Source: an uncultured Lachnoclostridium sp.
GTDB taxonomy: Bacteria > Bacillota > Clostridia > Lachnospirales > Lachnospiraceae
Assembly: GCA_948330435.1 (NCBI GenBank)
Contig: CAOJBY010000014.1
Span: 33,184 to 97,183, forward strand
Reading direction: 5' to 3'
DNA length: 64,000 nt
The notes under the pieces were generated by a model that was not told the DNA's origin, made no database searches, and saw only the letters and a program-made list of their open reading frames with translations. This document shows, in pieces, positions 33,230 to 42,252 of the stretch. The position numbers were made by a program, and so were the translations under genes. The stretch's first letter is position 1, and each line of letters begins with the position of its first letter.

Positions 33230-33238
33230 TGCTATAAT
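33230..33238 (+). promoter_or_regulatory. Extended -10 promoter of the GNAT gene
   Basis: TGCTATAAT at 33230-33238 is an extended -10 (TGn before TATAAT). The -35 is weak. The leader to the start codon at 33274 would be about 28 bases and includes AAAGGGG. Confidence 0.6.
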
Positions 33239-33273
33239 TTATAGAGGAACTATTTTAGCAAAGGGGTTTTAAT

Positions 33274-34050
33274 ATGACAAAAAAGATGGAACGTATATGT
33301 CAGCCTCAATATGCGGCAGATTTATTTGCAGGATGGGAGGAGACACCTATCTGGTCATGCATTCAAGGCGTTATGGGAAAGGTTTACGGAGATCACCAGG
33401 AGCATCCGACTTCGGCCGCAGCCATACTTGGTGATTTTTGCTTTCTCGCCGGAGAGCCGAGTAAAGATCTGGTTGCTTATAAACCAAAAGAGAGTGGGCA
33501 GAATTTTATTATTATGATTCCCCAAAGTAAAAAATGGGGACAGTTGATTCGGGAATATTGGGGAGAAAAGGCAAAGGAAGTTACCCGCTATGCGGTAAAA
33601 AAAGAGCAAAACAACTTTGTTTCGGAAAAACTTCAAAAAATGGCCTCCAATTTGCCTGCTGGATATGAGATTAAGCTTATAACCAGGGAATTATATGACC
33701 AGTGCCGAAAAATGGAATGGAGCCGGGATTTGGTAGGGCAATATAAAAGCTTTGAGGAATATGAAAGACTGGGATTGGGCTTCGCAGTTGTAAAAGATGG
33801 TGAATTGGTGGCCGGTGCCTCATCCTATTCTTCCTATAAGGAGGGAATTGAGATTCAGATTGATACACAAATGGACCATCGAAGAAAAGGTCTGGCAAGA
33901 GCCTGCGGTGCCACATTGATTCTGGAATGCCTGAAACGTGGTCTGTATCCAAGCTGGGATGCACAGAATCAGGAATCTCTTTCTCTGGCAGAGCAATTCG
34001 GATATTATCCGTCTCATTCCTATCCGGCATATGAGATATGGGACTATTAA
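33274..34050 (+). CDS. GNAT acetyltransferase (GNAT_acetyltran type)
   Basis: This 258-residue protein has its N-terminal half with CIQGVMGKVYGDHQEHPTSA and AAILGDFCFLAGEP, and a C-terminal GNAT fold with IEIQIDTQMDHRRKGLARACG as acetyl-CoA motif A. Two-part proteins of this kind form a distinct GNAT family in Firmicutes. The substrate is unknown. It stands alone with its own promoter between the type III-like locus and a tandem hairpin repeat. Confidence 0.82.
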   Translation: MTKKMERICQPQYAADLFAGWEETPIWSCIQGVMGKVYGDHQEHPTSAAAILGDFCFLAGEPSKDLVAYKPKESGQNFIIMIPQSKKWGQLIREYWGEKAKEVTRYAVKKEQNNFVSEKLQKMASNLPAGYEIKLITRELYDQCRKMEWSRDLVGQYKSFEEYERLGLGFAVVKDGELVAGASSYSSYKEGIEIQIDTQMDHRRKGLARACGATLILECLKRGLYPSWDAQNQESLSLAEQFGYYPSHSYPAYEIWDY

Positions 34051-34055
34051 GCAGA

Positions 34056-34183
34056 CCTTAACGGACGAAGTCCACCCGCCCCGAAGGGTCATGTATTCAT
34101 GGGATGCTCATAGGGCATACCTTATCGGATGAAGTCCCCCTATTCCGTAGGAGTAAGTATGAAAGGATACCTGTATGGTATAT
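34056..34183 (+). repeat. Two 64-base tandem hairpin units
   Basis: Units start at 34056 and 34120 with CCTTA.CGGA(C/T)GAAGTCC, where GGAC or GGAT pairs with GTCC around GAA. Each unit then has further small stems at matching places: ACCC/GGGT or CCTA/TAGG, CATG/CATG or GTAT/ATAC, and ATGC/GCAT or ATAC/GTAT. Stem sequences differ but pairing is kept. No open frame, promoter or terminator explains it. It fills the space between the GNAT stop and the mazEF-like promoter. Confidence 0.6.
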
Positions 34184-34205
34184 GATAAAAATGTCAGAAA
34201 TTTAT

Positions 34206-34235
34206 TTGACAGAAAGACGGTTTTGTGGATATACT
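34206..34235 (+). promoter_or_regulatory. Promoter of the MazEF-like pair
   Basis: TTGACA (34206-34211) and TATACT (34230-34235) are 18 bases apart, 28 bases before the antitoxin start codon. Confidence 0.75.
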
Positions 34236-34243
34236 ATGTATAT
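34229..34243 (+). promoter_or_regulatory. Likely antitoxin operator overlapping the -10
   Basis: ATATAC-TAT-GTATAT is a perfect inverted repeat that overlaps the -10 of the mazEF-like promoter, with a second palindrome GTATATAC at 34238-34245. AbrB/MazE-type antitoxins bind such sites to repress their own operon. Binding here is inferred from position and symmetry. Confidence 0.6.
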
Positions 34244-34263
34244 ACAAAGGTGGGAGGTGTGCT

Positions 34264-34509
34264 ATGGTAGCACAGGTAAAAGCATGGGGCAACAGCCATG
34301 GAATCCGTTTGTCTAAGGAATTGCTGGCTCTTGCGGGAATTAAAAATAATGATTTATTAGAAATAGAATTAATCGAAGGAGGCATTGTATTGAAAAAGAC
34401 AAGAAAAGAGCATCGTACCCTGGAAGAACGTGCCAAAGAATTTGGCGATCAGTTAGGGCCTTATGAAGAATTTGACTGGGGCACTTCGGAAGGTCGGGAA
34501 AGGTGGTGA
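34264..34509 (+). CDS. AbrB/MazE-type antitoxin
   Basis: This 81-residue protein has the swapped-hairpin DNA-binding domain of MazE at the N terminus: VAQVKAWGNSHGIRLSKELL, then AGIKNNDLLEIELIEGGIVL. The acidic tail would block the toxin. GGGAGGTG precedes the ATG at 34264. The toxin gene starts three bases after its stop, the usual coupled arrangement. Confidence 0.85.
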   Translation: MVAQVKAWGNSHGIRLSKELLALAGIKNNDLLEIELIEGGIVLKKTRKEHRTLEERAKEFGDQLGPYEEFDWGTSEGRERW

Positions 34510-34512
34510 AAT

Positions 34513-34809
34513 ATGGAGATAGAGCAAGGGGATATTATTGCCGTAGATCGATTAAAGGGATATTATCTGGTCACAAGTAAAAATTTTTTTAACAGGACGG
34601 AGCAGGCGATCCTGTGTCCAATCGTGAAGGATACCTTTTTGGATCCCTTACATATTCCCATTGAGACAGATGAGGTTCAGGGAATCGTCATGTGTGAGCA
34701 GATGCGATTGGCAGATTTGAGGTATCGGGGTTTTAAAAAAGTAACCCGAATTCATTATCCGGATATCATTGATATTACAGATGCGATTCAAAGTATTTTT
34801 GACTATTAA
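34513..34809 (+). CDS. PemK/MazF-type toxin
   Basis: This 98-residue protein with the MazF fold pattern reads IEQGDIIAVDRLKGYYLVTS, AILCPIVKD and GIVMCEQMRLADLRYRG. MazF toxins are sequence-specific mRNA endoribonucleases neutralised by MazE. The usual basic residue near the active site is present in the LRYRGFKKV segment. It forms a two-gene operon with the antitoxin. It is slightly shorter than E. coli MazF (111 residues) but appears complete. Confidence 0.82.
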   Translation: MEIEQGDIIAVDRLKGYYLVTSKNFFNRTEQAILCPIVKDTFLDPLHIPIETDEVQGIVMCEQMRLADLRYRGFKKVTRIHYPDIIDITDAIQSIFDY

Positions 34810-34982
34810 GGCTCTGGCAAAAATGATCAGCAGCCTATTCAAATTTCAGAAAAGAGTTTCTTTCTACAGCTTTCTGCAACTTCAGGTTTTCCATAGTTTT
34901 CAAAATATGAAGTACTTAATCAATGCTTGTACCATGTTCGGAGATATGGTAAACTGTACCTTGTCAAAAGAGGAGAAGCACT

Positions 34983-36224
34983 ATGAGTAAAGTTTTGATT
35001 ATCGGCGGAGGGGCCGCCGGTATGATGGCCTCTGTATTTGCAGCACAAAAGGGGCATGAAGTCCACATTTTTGAAAAAAACGAGAAAACCGGAAAAAAGC
35101 TCTACATTACAGGCAAGGGGCGTTGTAACCTGACTAATGCTTGCGATATTGACATTCTTTTTGCCAGCGTCTGCACCAATGAAAAGTTCCTTTACAGTGC
35201 CTTTTATGGCTTTACCAATGAGGATGTGATAAACTTTTTCCAGGAAGCAGGTGTCGCATTAAAGGTAGAACGGGGCGGCAGAGTATTTCCTGTCTCTGAC
35301 AGATCGGCAGATGTGCTGGACGCTCTGCGTCGCTGCATGAAAAAGTCTGGTGTTAAGGTGCATCTGCATGCAGAAGTTGCGGATATTTTAATAGAAGAAA
35401 ACCAGGTCAGGGGGATTCGTCTGGCTGACGGAAAAGAGATTATGGGAGACGCTGTGTTTACAGCAACAGGTGGAATGTCCTATGCCAGTACCGGCTCAAC
35501 CGGAGACGGCTTCCGGTTTGCTGAGAAGCTTGGACATAAAGTAAATCCCTGTCATCCCTCCCTTGTTCCATTTAACATTCGGGAAGCCTTTGTAAAGGAC
35601 CTACAGGGTCTTTCCCTGAAAAATGTAGAGATCCACATTCGAAAGGGAAAAAAAGAGCTGTATCGGGAATTCGGAGAGATGCTGTTTACCCATTTCGGCG
35701 TCAGCGGCCCTCTGATTCTCACAGCCAGCAGCTATGTGGGAAAACTTGCGGCAAAGCAGGAACTTTCCCTGACATTGGATCTGAAACCGGCTCTTACTGT
35801 AGAGCAGCTTGATCAGAGGATTCTGCGGGATTTTGAGGAGAATAAAAACAAAGCCTTTAAAAATGCGGTATCCGGGCTTTTCCCGGCGAAGCTGACACCT
35901 GTTATGATCTCTTTAAGCGGAATTGATCCGGACAAAAAGGTCCACGAGATCTCCAGGGAGGAACGGCAGCATTTTGCAAACCTCGTGAAAAACCTGGAAA
36001 TGACCATCACGGGCCTAAGGGGATTTGAGGAAGCGATTATTACACAAGGCGGAGTGTCTGTCAAAGAGATTAATCCCTCTACCATGGAATCTAAATTGAT
36101 TTCCGGTCTCTATTTCATTGGTGAGGTACTGGATCTGGACGCAGTAACCGGAGGCTTTAATCTTCAGATAGCATGGTCTACCGCTTATGCGGCCGGAAAT
36201 GCTGTTTCACATTCATTTGAATAA
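34983..36224 (+). CDS. BaiN/HI0933-type flavoprotein oxidoreductase
   Basis: This 413-residue FAD protein has the N-terminal dinucleotide motif VLIIGGGAAGMMAS, the GKKLYITGKGRCNLTNA family signature, and a C-terminal GEVLDLDAVTGGFNLQIAWS that closes the FAD site. Relatives include BaiN of bile-acid-converting clostridia and many uncharacterised NAD(P)/FAD oxidoreductases. The substrate is not implied by the context here. The AGAGGAG site precedes the ATG. Confidence 0.88.
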   Translation: MSKVLIIGGGAAGMMASVFAAQKGHEVHIFEKNEKTGKKLYITGKGRCNLTNACDIDILFASVCTNEKFLYSAFYGFTNEDVINFFQEAGVALKVERGGRVFPVSDRSADVLDALRRCMKKSGVKVHLHAEVADILIEENQVRGIRLADGKEIMGDAVFTATGGMSYASTGSTGDGFRFAEKLGHKVNPCHPSLVPFNIREAFVKDLQGLSLKNVEIHIRKGKKELYREFGEMLFTHFGVSGPLILTASSYVGKLAAKQELSLTLDLKPALTVEQLDQRILRDFEENKNKAFKNAVSGLFPAKLTPVMISLSGIDPDKKVHEISREERQHFANLVKNLEMTITGLRGFEEAIITQGGVSVKEINPSTMESKLISGLYFIGEVLDLDAVTGGFNLQIAWSTAYAAGNAVSHSFE

Positions 36225-36240
36225 GGGAGATATTATACAC

Positions 36241-38052
36241 ATGTCAAGCTACAATTTCAAAGTCGATTTAAAGGGGATTATTCGTCTGTTAAGTGACAAT
36301 CTGTATTCCAGTGACAAGGTTTTTCTGCGAGAGCTGTTACAGAATGCGGTGGACGCTGTTGATGCAAGGAAAAAAGAAGATCCTGCATACATGCAGAGGG
36401 CGGAGGGAGAAATCACTGTCATATATCGTCAGAGAAAGGATGGAGCAGAGCTTATTTTTGCAGACAATGGTGTCGGATTGACCAAGGATGAGATACATTC
36501 CTTTCTGTCTGTTATTGGTCAGTCCTCAAAGCGAGGCAGTGATACAGTTCGAAGTAGCTTTATTGGGCAGTTTGGTATTGGCCTTTTGTCCTGTTTTTTG
36601 GTGTCAAACGAGATTAAGGTTTTGACCCGTTCTGTAAAAGAAGAAAAGCCGTGGCAATGGATTGGCAAGAGTGACGGCTCTTATACAATCACATCGCCCA
36701 AAAAACAGATGGAGCCAGGGACACAGGTCCATTTGATGCTTACAGGAGAAAAATATAATTTTTTCACAGAGCAGGAAATCATAAAAGCTCTGTCGGAATA
36801 CGGATTCATGTTGCGTATGCCTATTTCTTTTGATGGAGAAATGGGAAAGAAAGCATTAAACGGCGATTTTATCCCATGGCGTCGGCAGTTTAGTATGGCG
36901 GATGAGATTATGAGCTTTGGTGAAAAGCTTTTTGGTGAAAGCTTTTTGGATATGATTCCCTTAAATGGTGACGGCATTAAGGGCTACGCTTATATTTCCA
37001 TCAGACACATGAGCACCAGCATAACAGTTGGGCATAAGATTTATCTGAAAAATATGTATGTCACAGAGGATGGAAGGGATCTGATTCCCAAATGGGCCTT
37101 TTTCACCCGCTGCATTGTCAATTTTGATGATTTGACTCCAACAGCATCAAGAGAAGGCTTTATCAGAAATAGTAAGTTGTTGTCAGCAAGAAATCAGATT
37201 GAAAAGAGTATGTTTGATTACTTTCTGTCTTTGTCTGAATATGATGTGCGGAAATTGAAGCATATTGTGCTGTACCACAATGTGGCAATCAAATCCCTGG
37301 TAATAGAAAATGATCAGATTTTCAAGCTCTTTTTTCCGTTTTTGACCTTTCCTACCAATCAGGGCACGCTGACGGGATTTCAGATTGTGAATGCATCAAA
37401 AAGGGTTCCTGTGAGTTACTGTGTGGATCTGGATGATTTTCGACGGTTATCTCCATTGATAGAGGGAACAAAAAGTCTGCTGGTGAACGGAGGCTATATC
37501 TATGATGCCGGAATTTTGCAGAAGCTTCCTCAATTATATAAAAATGTTAAAATAACACTTTTTGATGAGCACGCCTATGAAAATCTTCTGTCGGATCCTC
37601 CGGAGGATTTTACATTACAGATGGAAAGTTTTCGGTGCCTTGCCATGCAGGGTCTCGAGCGTTTCCAATGCGGCCTTTCCTTTAAAAGCTTTTCACCGAA
37701 ATCTCTTCAGGCTTTGTTTATTCCCGGGGCTGATGTAGTATTTGATGATACTTTGAAGGAAGGCAGCTTTTCCGGCTTCTTTGAGAACTTTGACTTTGGA
37801 GAACAGGATGAAGAATCAGATGGCAAAAGGCTGTATTTAAACTGTGACAATTATTTTGTTCAGAGCCTGAGGCGGATCAGGGATGCAAAGCTTGCCTGTA
37901 CAATGATACAGGTTATTTATATACAGGCATTGCTTGCCGGACATTATGAGCTGGGCGGACAGGAGCTGGAGCTGATGAACAAAAGCCTACAGCAATTGAT
38001 GGAATATGCACTTCTGACCGATGACGGGGAGGATGAAAGTAATGGTATTTGA
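36241..38052 (+). CDS. Hsp90-family (HtpG-like) ATPase, divergent
   Basis: This 603-residue protein has an N-terminal GHKL ATPase domain: FLRELLQNAVDAVDARKKED (N box), FADNGVGLTKDEI and SFIGQFGIGLLSCFL. An Hsp90-like middle domain includes NFDDLTPTASREGFIRN. The C-terminal third is divergent, and the classical dimerisation end with MEEVD is absent as in other bacteria. It belongs to the NAVDA-type Hsp90-like group rather than canonical HtpG (NASDA). The following gene overlaps by 11 bases and encodes a helical protein, suggesting a two-protein system. Confidence 0.82.
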   Translation: MSSYNFKVDLKGIIRLLSDNLYSSDKVFLRELLQNAVDAVDARKKEDPAYMQRAEGEITVIYRQRKDGAELIFADNGVGLTKDEIHSFLSVIGQSSKRGSDTVRSSFIGQFGIGLLSCFLVSNEIKVLTRSVKEEKPWQWIGKSDGSYTITSPKKQMEPGTQVHLMLTGEKYNFFTEQEIIKALSEYGFMLRMPISFDGEMGKKALNGDFIPWRRQFSMADEIMSFGEKLFGESFLDMIPLNGDGIKGYAYISIRHMSTSITVGHKIYLKNMYVTEDGRDLIPKWAFFTRCIVNFDDLTPTASREGFIRNSKLLSARNQIEKSMFDYFLSLSEYDVRKLKHIVLYHNVAIKSLVIENDQIFKLFFPFLTFPTNQGTLTGFQIVNASKRVPVSYCVDLDDFRRLSPLIEGTKSLLVNGGYIYDAGILQKLPQLYKNVKITLFDEHAYENLLSDPPEDFTLQMESFRCLAMQGLERFQCGLSFKSFSPKSLQALFIPGADVVFDDTLKEGSFSGFFENFDFGEQDEESDGKRLYLNCDNYFVQSLRRIRDAKLACTMIQVIYIQALLAGHYELGGQELELMNKSLQQLMEYALLTDDGEDESNGI

Positions 38053-39256
38053 TAAATTGAAAGCCAAAGAAATTAAAAATGGAAAGCTTGCGGATCTTGT
38101 ACGCAGGGCACAAAATCTGTCACGAGGCGAGCTTGCAATGTATGATAAGAATTATGATACCCTGTTTGCATTGTGCAAAAGAGTTTTACAGCTTTCCAAG
38201 CAGGAAAAGGAATGGTATGTGTATTTTTATGCGCTTTACGATATTCTATATCTGAACAAACGGCAATCGCAGCAAAAGGAAGTGGTCAAATATGCAGAAA
38301 TTTACTATAGGGACTATGCCCTACATATGGACAGAGAACTTCCAAACTATCCAAATACAGAAATGGCCATGCTGAATGTTTACATTTATACGCTGATATT
38401 CGAAGCTTATTATGAATATTATCAGATTGACGATGCGAAAATGGAAATTTTTATGCAGCAATACAAACAGATTGTGCAAAAGTATGGAGGCCAGTATAAT
38501 TATTATTATCACCGTGATAAACTGAAACTGGCTCTTATATATCGAGATTTGGACGGAGCAAGGATTGCTGCACATGATTTTTTAAAATATGAAAGAGACA
38601 TCATTAGCTGTTATATTTGTGCACATGATCCATATTTAGAGTATCTGCTGCTGTCAGATCAGATACAGCAAGCAGAAAAGCTGATGTTGGACTTGCTCCA
38701 TAAGAATATCCCCGAAAAACATCAATGGTGTTACAAATATTGTGAATCTGCACAATCTGACCGCATGTACAAAAATATATTATATAATTGTCGTAATGCG
38801 GGGAATACAAAAGCATTTCACTATTTTTATGAAAAGTATTGGCTGAGCCTGCCGTATGAAAGCCGGTGTGCTTCGACTGCTTATAATTTTAAGAAACTGC
38901 TCTGTGCTTATGAAGGATGTTTCGACAGGCTGGAGGATGATCTGCGGCAGGCAGAAGAGATTGTGCAGGACGAGAAAACAGATACTACACTGGACGTCAT
39001 AAAGAGTGCTTTAAACTGGTGGGCCTATTTTATTCTCCTTGACAGAAGCGGAATCCATAAGGTCAAGATTGAGCTTCCGGAGCTGCAAATGGATGAGGAA
39101 GGCCAGGTTTTTTCTTTGGCAGTCAGTGCTTACATGGAGAAAAAGGCGAATGACTATGGCAGAAGGTTTTCCCAGGCACGGTCAGGGTTTAAATATGAGA
39201 GATTGAAGGAATCATACCAAAACTGTATACTGGAAAAGAAAGACATAAGTAAATGA
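38042..39256 (+). CDS. Helical (TPR-like) partner of the Hsp90-like protein, unknown
   Basis: This 404-residue protein is almost wholly alpha-helical, with many Tyr-rich helix pairs (YVYFYALYDILYLNKRQSQQ, YIYTLIFEAYYEYYQIDDAK) that look like TPR-type solenoid repeats. No catalytic motif is visible. ATG at 38042 lies nine bases after GGGGAGG and overlaps the upstream stop. Coupled expression with the Hsp90-like ATPase suggests a co-chaperone or client adaptor. Function unknown. Confidence 0.65.
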   Translation: MVFDKLKAKEIKNGKLADLVRRAQNLSRGELAMYDKNYDTLFALCKRVLQLSKQEKEWYVYFYALYDILYLNKRQSQQKEVVKYAEIYYRDYALHMDRELPNYPNTEMAMLNVYIYTLIFEAYYEYYQIDDAKMEIFMQQYKQIVQKYGGQYNYYYHRDKLKLALIYRDLDGARIAAHDFLKYERDIISCYICAHDPYLEYLLLSDQIQQAEKLMLDLLHKNIPEKHQWCYKYCESAQSDRMYKNILYNCRNAGNTKAFHYFYEKYWLSLPYESRCASTAYNFKKLLCAYEGCFDRLEDDLRQAEEIVQDEKTDTTLDVIKSALNWWAYFILLDRSGIHKVKIELPELQMDEEGQVFSLAVSAYMEKKANDYGRRFSQARSGFKYERLKESYQNCILEKKDISK

Positions 39257-39311
39257 AACGAACGAAAATATGTCTTATTTTCATAAGTTTCAAAAAGGAG
39301 GAGCAAAAATT

Positions 39312-39974
39312 ATGAGTTATCAAATCGCCATTGACGGCCCGGCAGGAGCCGGGAAAAGTACGATTGCAAAGGAGATCGCAAAGAGGCTTGGATTTATTTA
39401 TGTGGATACAGGAGCCATGTACCGGGCTATGGCACTGTATCTGCTGCGGAAACAAATCCCGGTTGATAAGCCGGAGGAAATCAGCACAGCCAGTCAGAAG
39501 GCGGCTATTACCCTTACCTATCACGACGGTCTGCAGCAAGTGCTTCTTGATAAAGAAAATGTAACGGCTTTTTTACGTACCGAGGAAGTGGGAAATATGG
39601 CCTCCGTATCCTCCGCAAATCCGGACGTGCGAAAGAAGCTGGTTGAACTGCAGCAAGAGCTGGCAAGACGGGAAAATGTAGTGATGGACGGACGGGATAT
39701 CGGAACCTGCGTTCTGCCTGATGCGAATGTGAAGGTTTACCTGACTGCATCCACAGCCTGTCGTGCCAAGCGTCGTTATGATGAATTAACAGCCAAGGGT
39801 GAGGTGTGTGATCTGGCTGTTATAGAAGCTGACATTGCAAAGCGTGATCATCAGGATATGACCAGGGAGCATTCACCTCTGCGTCAGGCTGAGGATGCGG
39901 TTCTTTTGGATTCTTCCGACCTGACGATTGAGGAGGTTGTGGAGAGGATTCTGGGGTTGGTGAAGGATAGGTAG
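39312..39974 (+). CDS. cmk: Cytidylate kinase
   Basis: This 220-residue kinase has the P-loop IAIDGPAGAGKSTIAKEIA, the YVDTGAMYRAMALYLL substrate region and VMDGRDIGTCVLPDA. It phosphorylates CMP and dCMP with ATP. The ATG at 39312 has GGAGGAG upstream. In many Clostridia cmk is followed by ispH and an S1-domain gene, as here after a 285-base spacer. Confidence 0.95.
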   Translation: MSYQIAIDGPAGAGKSTIAKEIAKRLGFIYVDTGAMYRAMALYLLRKQIPVDKPEEISTASQKAAITLTYHDGLQQVLLDKENVTAFLRTEEVGNMASVSSANPDVRKKLVELQQELARRENVVMDGRDIGTCVLPDANVKVYLTASTACRAKRRYDELTAKGEVCDLAVIEADIAKRDHQDMTREHSPLRQAEDAVLLDSSDLTIEEVVERILGLVKDR

Positions 39975-40036
39975 ATAAGTGGAACGTGGTGTGGCATAGA
40001 GTGAGGTTGTATGTATGTTAAAGTATGATTTGACTA

Positions 40037-40083
40037 GGGGATGAACCGCCCCCGCAGACCGGATGGCATAGCCATCCATCCCC
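40037..40083 (+). repeat. Nested palindrome in the cmk-ispH spacer
   Basis: A perfect inverted repeat GGATGGC-ATA-GCCATCC (40061-40077) lies inside GGGGAT (40037-40042) and ATCCCC (40078-40083). It occupies part of the 285-base spacer 39975-40259, which otherwise shows no gene I can support. It resembles dispersed palindromic repeats of Lachnospiraceae genomes, or could terminate transcription. Confidence 0.5.
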
Positions 40084-40259
40084 TTGTAGCCTTTGCGATG
40101 GAACCGATACACTCTACATCTACCCGTCCTCCGAACACTTTCCGCTGGATCCCTATTACTACGATCTCCATGATTGGTCCATAATCGGAAAAATGGCCAG
40201 TCTGCATCCACTTTAAACAAACGAAAATCCAACACACAACCAACAAAGAAAGGACCCCC

Positions 40260-41111
40260 ATGGAAGTAAAACTTGCCAAAACCGCCGGCTTCTGCTTTGG
40301 CGTCCACCGTGCCGTAGACACTGTATATGAACAAATCAAAGAAAGCACCGCCCCCATCTACACCTACGGCCCCATTGTCCACAACGAAACCGTAGTAAAA
40401 GAACTGGAAAGCCAGGGAGTACGAGTCCTGAACACAAAAGAAGAGTTATCAGGTCTAAAAGAAGGAACCGTAATCATTCGTGCCCACGGCGTAGGAAAAG
40501 AGATCTATGATCTTCTGGAAGCAAAAGGCATTCATTTGGTAGATGCCACCTGTCCTTTTGTCCGCAAGATTCACCGCATTGTTCAAAAAGAGGGCATGAA
40601 CGGAAGACAGATTCTAATCATAGGCAATGCCAGGCACCCGGAGGTAGAAGGAATCCGTGGCTGGTGTACAACTCCCTCTTTTGTGGTAGAATCTGTAGAA
40701 GAAGCCCAAAACTTTACAATGGATCCGGGAAAAAAACTTTGTGTGGTGTCTCAAACGACATTTAACTACAAGAAATTTAAAGATCTGGTTGAAATTATTT
40801 CAAAAAAGGGGTATGATATAATTGTTTTAAATACGATCTGTAGTGCCACAGAGGAGCGTCAGACAGAAGCCAGGCAGATAGCATCGGAGGTTGATGCCAT
40901 GATTGTCATAGGCGGAAGCCATAGCTCCAACACGCAGAAGCTATTTGAAATATGTAAAAAAGAATGTGAAAATACTTACCATATACAGGAACTAGATGAT
41001 TTGGATTTGAAGACGTTACAATCCATCCGTTGCGTAGGTATTACCGCAGGGGCTTCCACCCCAAAGAAAATTATTGAGGAGGTTCAAAAACATGTCGGAA
41101 TTAAGTTTTGA
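40260..41111 (+). CDS. ispH: 4-hydroxy-3-methylbut-2-enyl diphosphate reductase
   Basis: This 283-residue iron-sulfur enzyme carries out the last step of the MEP isoprenoid pathway, making IPP and DMAPP. The three cluster cysteines are in AGFCFGVHRAV, DATCPFVRKIH and TICSATEERQ. It ends within the start of the S1-domain gene (20-base overlap), the fused or adjacent ispH-rpsA arrangement seen in Clostridia. AAAGGA precedes the ATG. Confidence 0.95.
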   Translation: MEVKLAKTAGFCFGVHRAVDTVYEQIKESTAPIYTYGPIVHNETVVKELESQGVRVLNTKEELSGLKEGTVIIRAHGVGKEIYDLLEAKGIHLVDATCPFVRKIHRIVQKEGMNGRQILIIGNARHPEVEGIRGWCTTPSFVVESVEEAQNFTMDPGKKLCVVSQTTFNYKKFKDLVEIISKKGYDIIVLNTICSATEERQTEARQIASEVDAMIVIGGSHSSNTQKLFEICKKECENTYHIQELDDLDLKTLQSIRCVGITAGASTPKKIIEEVQKHVGIKF

Positions 41112-42222
41112 ACAAATGCTGGAAGATTCATTAAAAACAATACGGAATGGAGAGGTTGTCGAAGGCACTGTTATTGATGTCAAAGAAGATGAGATTATCT
41201 TAAACATAGGCTACAAATCAGACGGTATTCTTACCAAGAGCGAATACAGCAACACTCCGGTAGATCTGACTACCTGCGTATCCGTTGGCGATACCATGGA
41301 AGTAAAGGTTCTGAAAGTAAATGACGGAGAAGGACAAGTACTTTTAACCTACAAGAGACTGGCTGCGGAACGGGGCAGCAAGCGTTTGAAAGAAGCTTTC
41401 GAGAATGAGGAAGTATTGACTGCAAAGGTAACTCAGGTGCTGGATGGCGGTTTGAGTGTTGTGGTAGATGAGTCCCGTGTATTCATCCCCGCAAGTCTTG
41501 TATCTGATACCTATGAAAAGAATCTGTCCAAGTATGACGGACAGGAAATCAGCTTTATTATTACCGAGTTTAATCCCAGAAGAGGACGCATTATCGGCAA
41601 CCGTAAGCAGCTTGTATTGGTTGAAAAGGCGGAGCTTCAGAGAGCACTTTTTGAGCGTATCCATGTAGGAGATGTTGTAGACGGCGTTATCAAGAATGTG
41701 ACAGATTTTGGTGCATTTGTGGATTTGGGCGGAGCAGACGGTCTGCTTCATATCTCTGAGATGTCCTGGGGACGTGTAGAGAATCCGAAGAAAGTCTTTA
41801 AGGTAGGCCAAGAAATTACGGTACTCATTAAAGATATCAATGACACTAAGATTGCGTTAAGCCTGAAGTTTGAGGATCAGAATCCCTGGCTGGATGCGGC
41901 AGTGAAGTATGCACCGGGCAACATTGTAGAGGGAAGAGTTGCCAGGATGACAGATTTTGGAGCTTTTGTAGAACTGGAGCCTGGTGTGGATGCACTTCTT
42001 CATGTATCTCAGATTTCCAGAGAGCATGTGGAGAAGCCCGCAGATATTCTTTCCATTGGTCAGGAGATTGAGGCAAAGATTGTAGACTTTAATGAGGAAG
42101 ACAGAAAGATCAGCTTGAGCATGAAAGCTCTTCAGGCACCTCGGGAGGAGACGGTAAGAGACTACGATGAAGACGTGGTTGATGTGGATATTGATTCCGT
42201 TGCCGCAGAGACAGAAGAGTAA
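41092..42222 (+). CDS. S1 RNA-binding domain protein (ribosomal S1-like)
   Basis: This 376-residue protein has four S1 domains. The best-preserved third and fourth begin GDVVDGVIKNVTDFGAFVDL and GNIVEGRVARMTDFGAFVEL. Firmicutes homologues are called RpsA or YpfD-like and bind single-stranded mRNA. The acidic tail is typical. ATG at 41092 has GAGGAGG upstream inside ispH. It is probably translated together with IspH. Confidence 0.9.
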   Translation: MSELSFEQMLEDSLKTIRNGEVVEGTVIDVKEDEIILNIGYKSDGILTKSEYSNTPVDLTTCVSVGDTMEVKVLKVNDGEGQVLLTYKRLAAERGSKRLKEAFENEEVLTAKVTQVLDGGLSVVVDESRVFIPASLVSDTYEKNLSKYDGQEISFIITEFNPRRGRIIGNRKQLVLVEKAELQRALFERIHVGDVVDGVIKNVTDFGAFVDLGGADGLLHISEMSWGRVENPKKVFKVGQEITVLIKDINDTKIALSLKFEDQNPWLDAAVKYAPGNIVEGRVARMTDFGAFVELEPGVDALLHVSQISREHVEKPADILSIGQEIEAKIVDFNEEDRKISLSMKALQAPREETVRDYDEDVVDVDIDSVAAETEE

Positions 42223-42252
42223 AGTATAATTGAAAATGAGATAGGTTGATGG

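Noticed and set aside
34056..34137. Hammerhead-like ribozyme because of CGGATGAAGTCC
   Set aside because: The CUGAUGA and GAAA core boxes with three helices could not be placed; only small local hairpins are present.
34769..34990. 73-codon frame between the MazF-like gene and the BaiN-like gene
   Set aside because: It begins inside the toxin gene, lacks a ribosome site and family features, and overlaps the next start codon. The 173-base gap 34810-34982 shows no feature I can support.
39873..40382. Minus-strand frame over the cmk-ispH spacer as a gene
   Set aside because: It overlaps the ends of cmk and ispH, runs through a palindrome and shows no family pattern. The spacer is better described as a structured or repeat-bearing gap.
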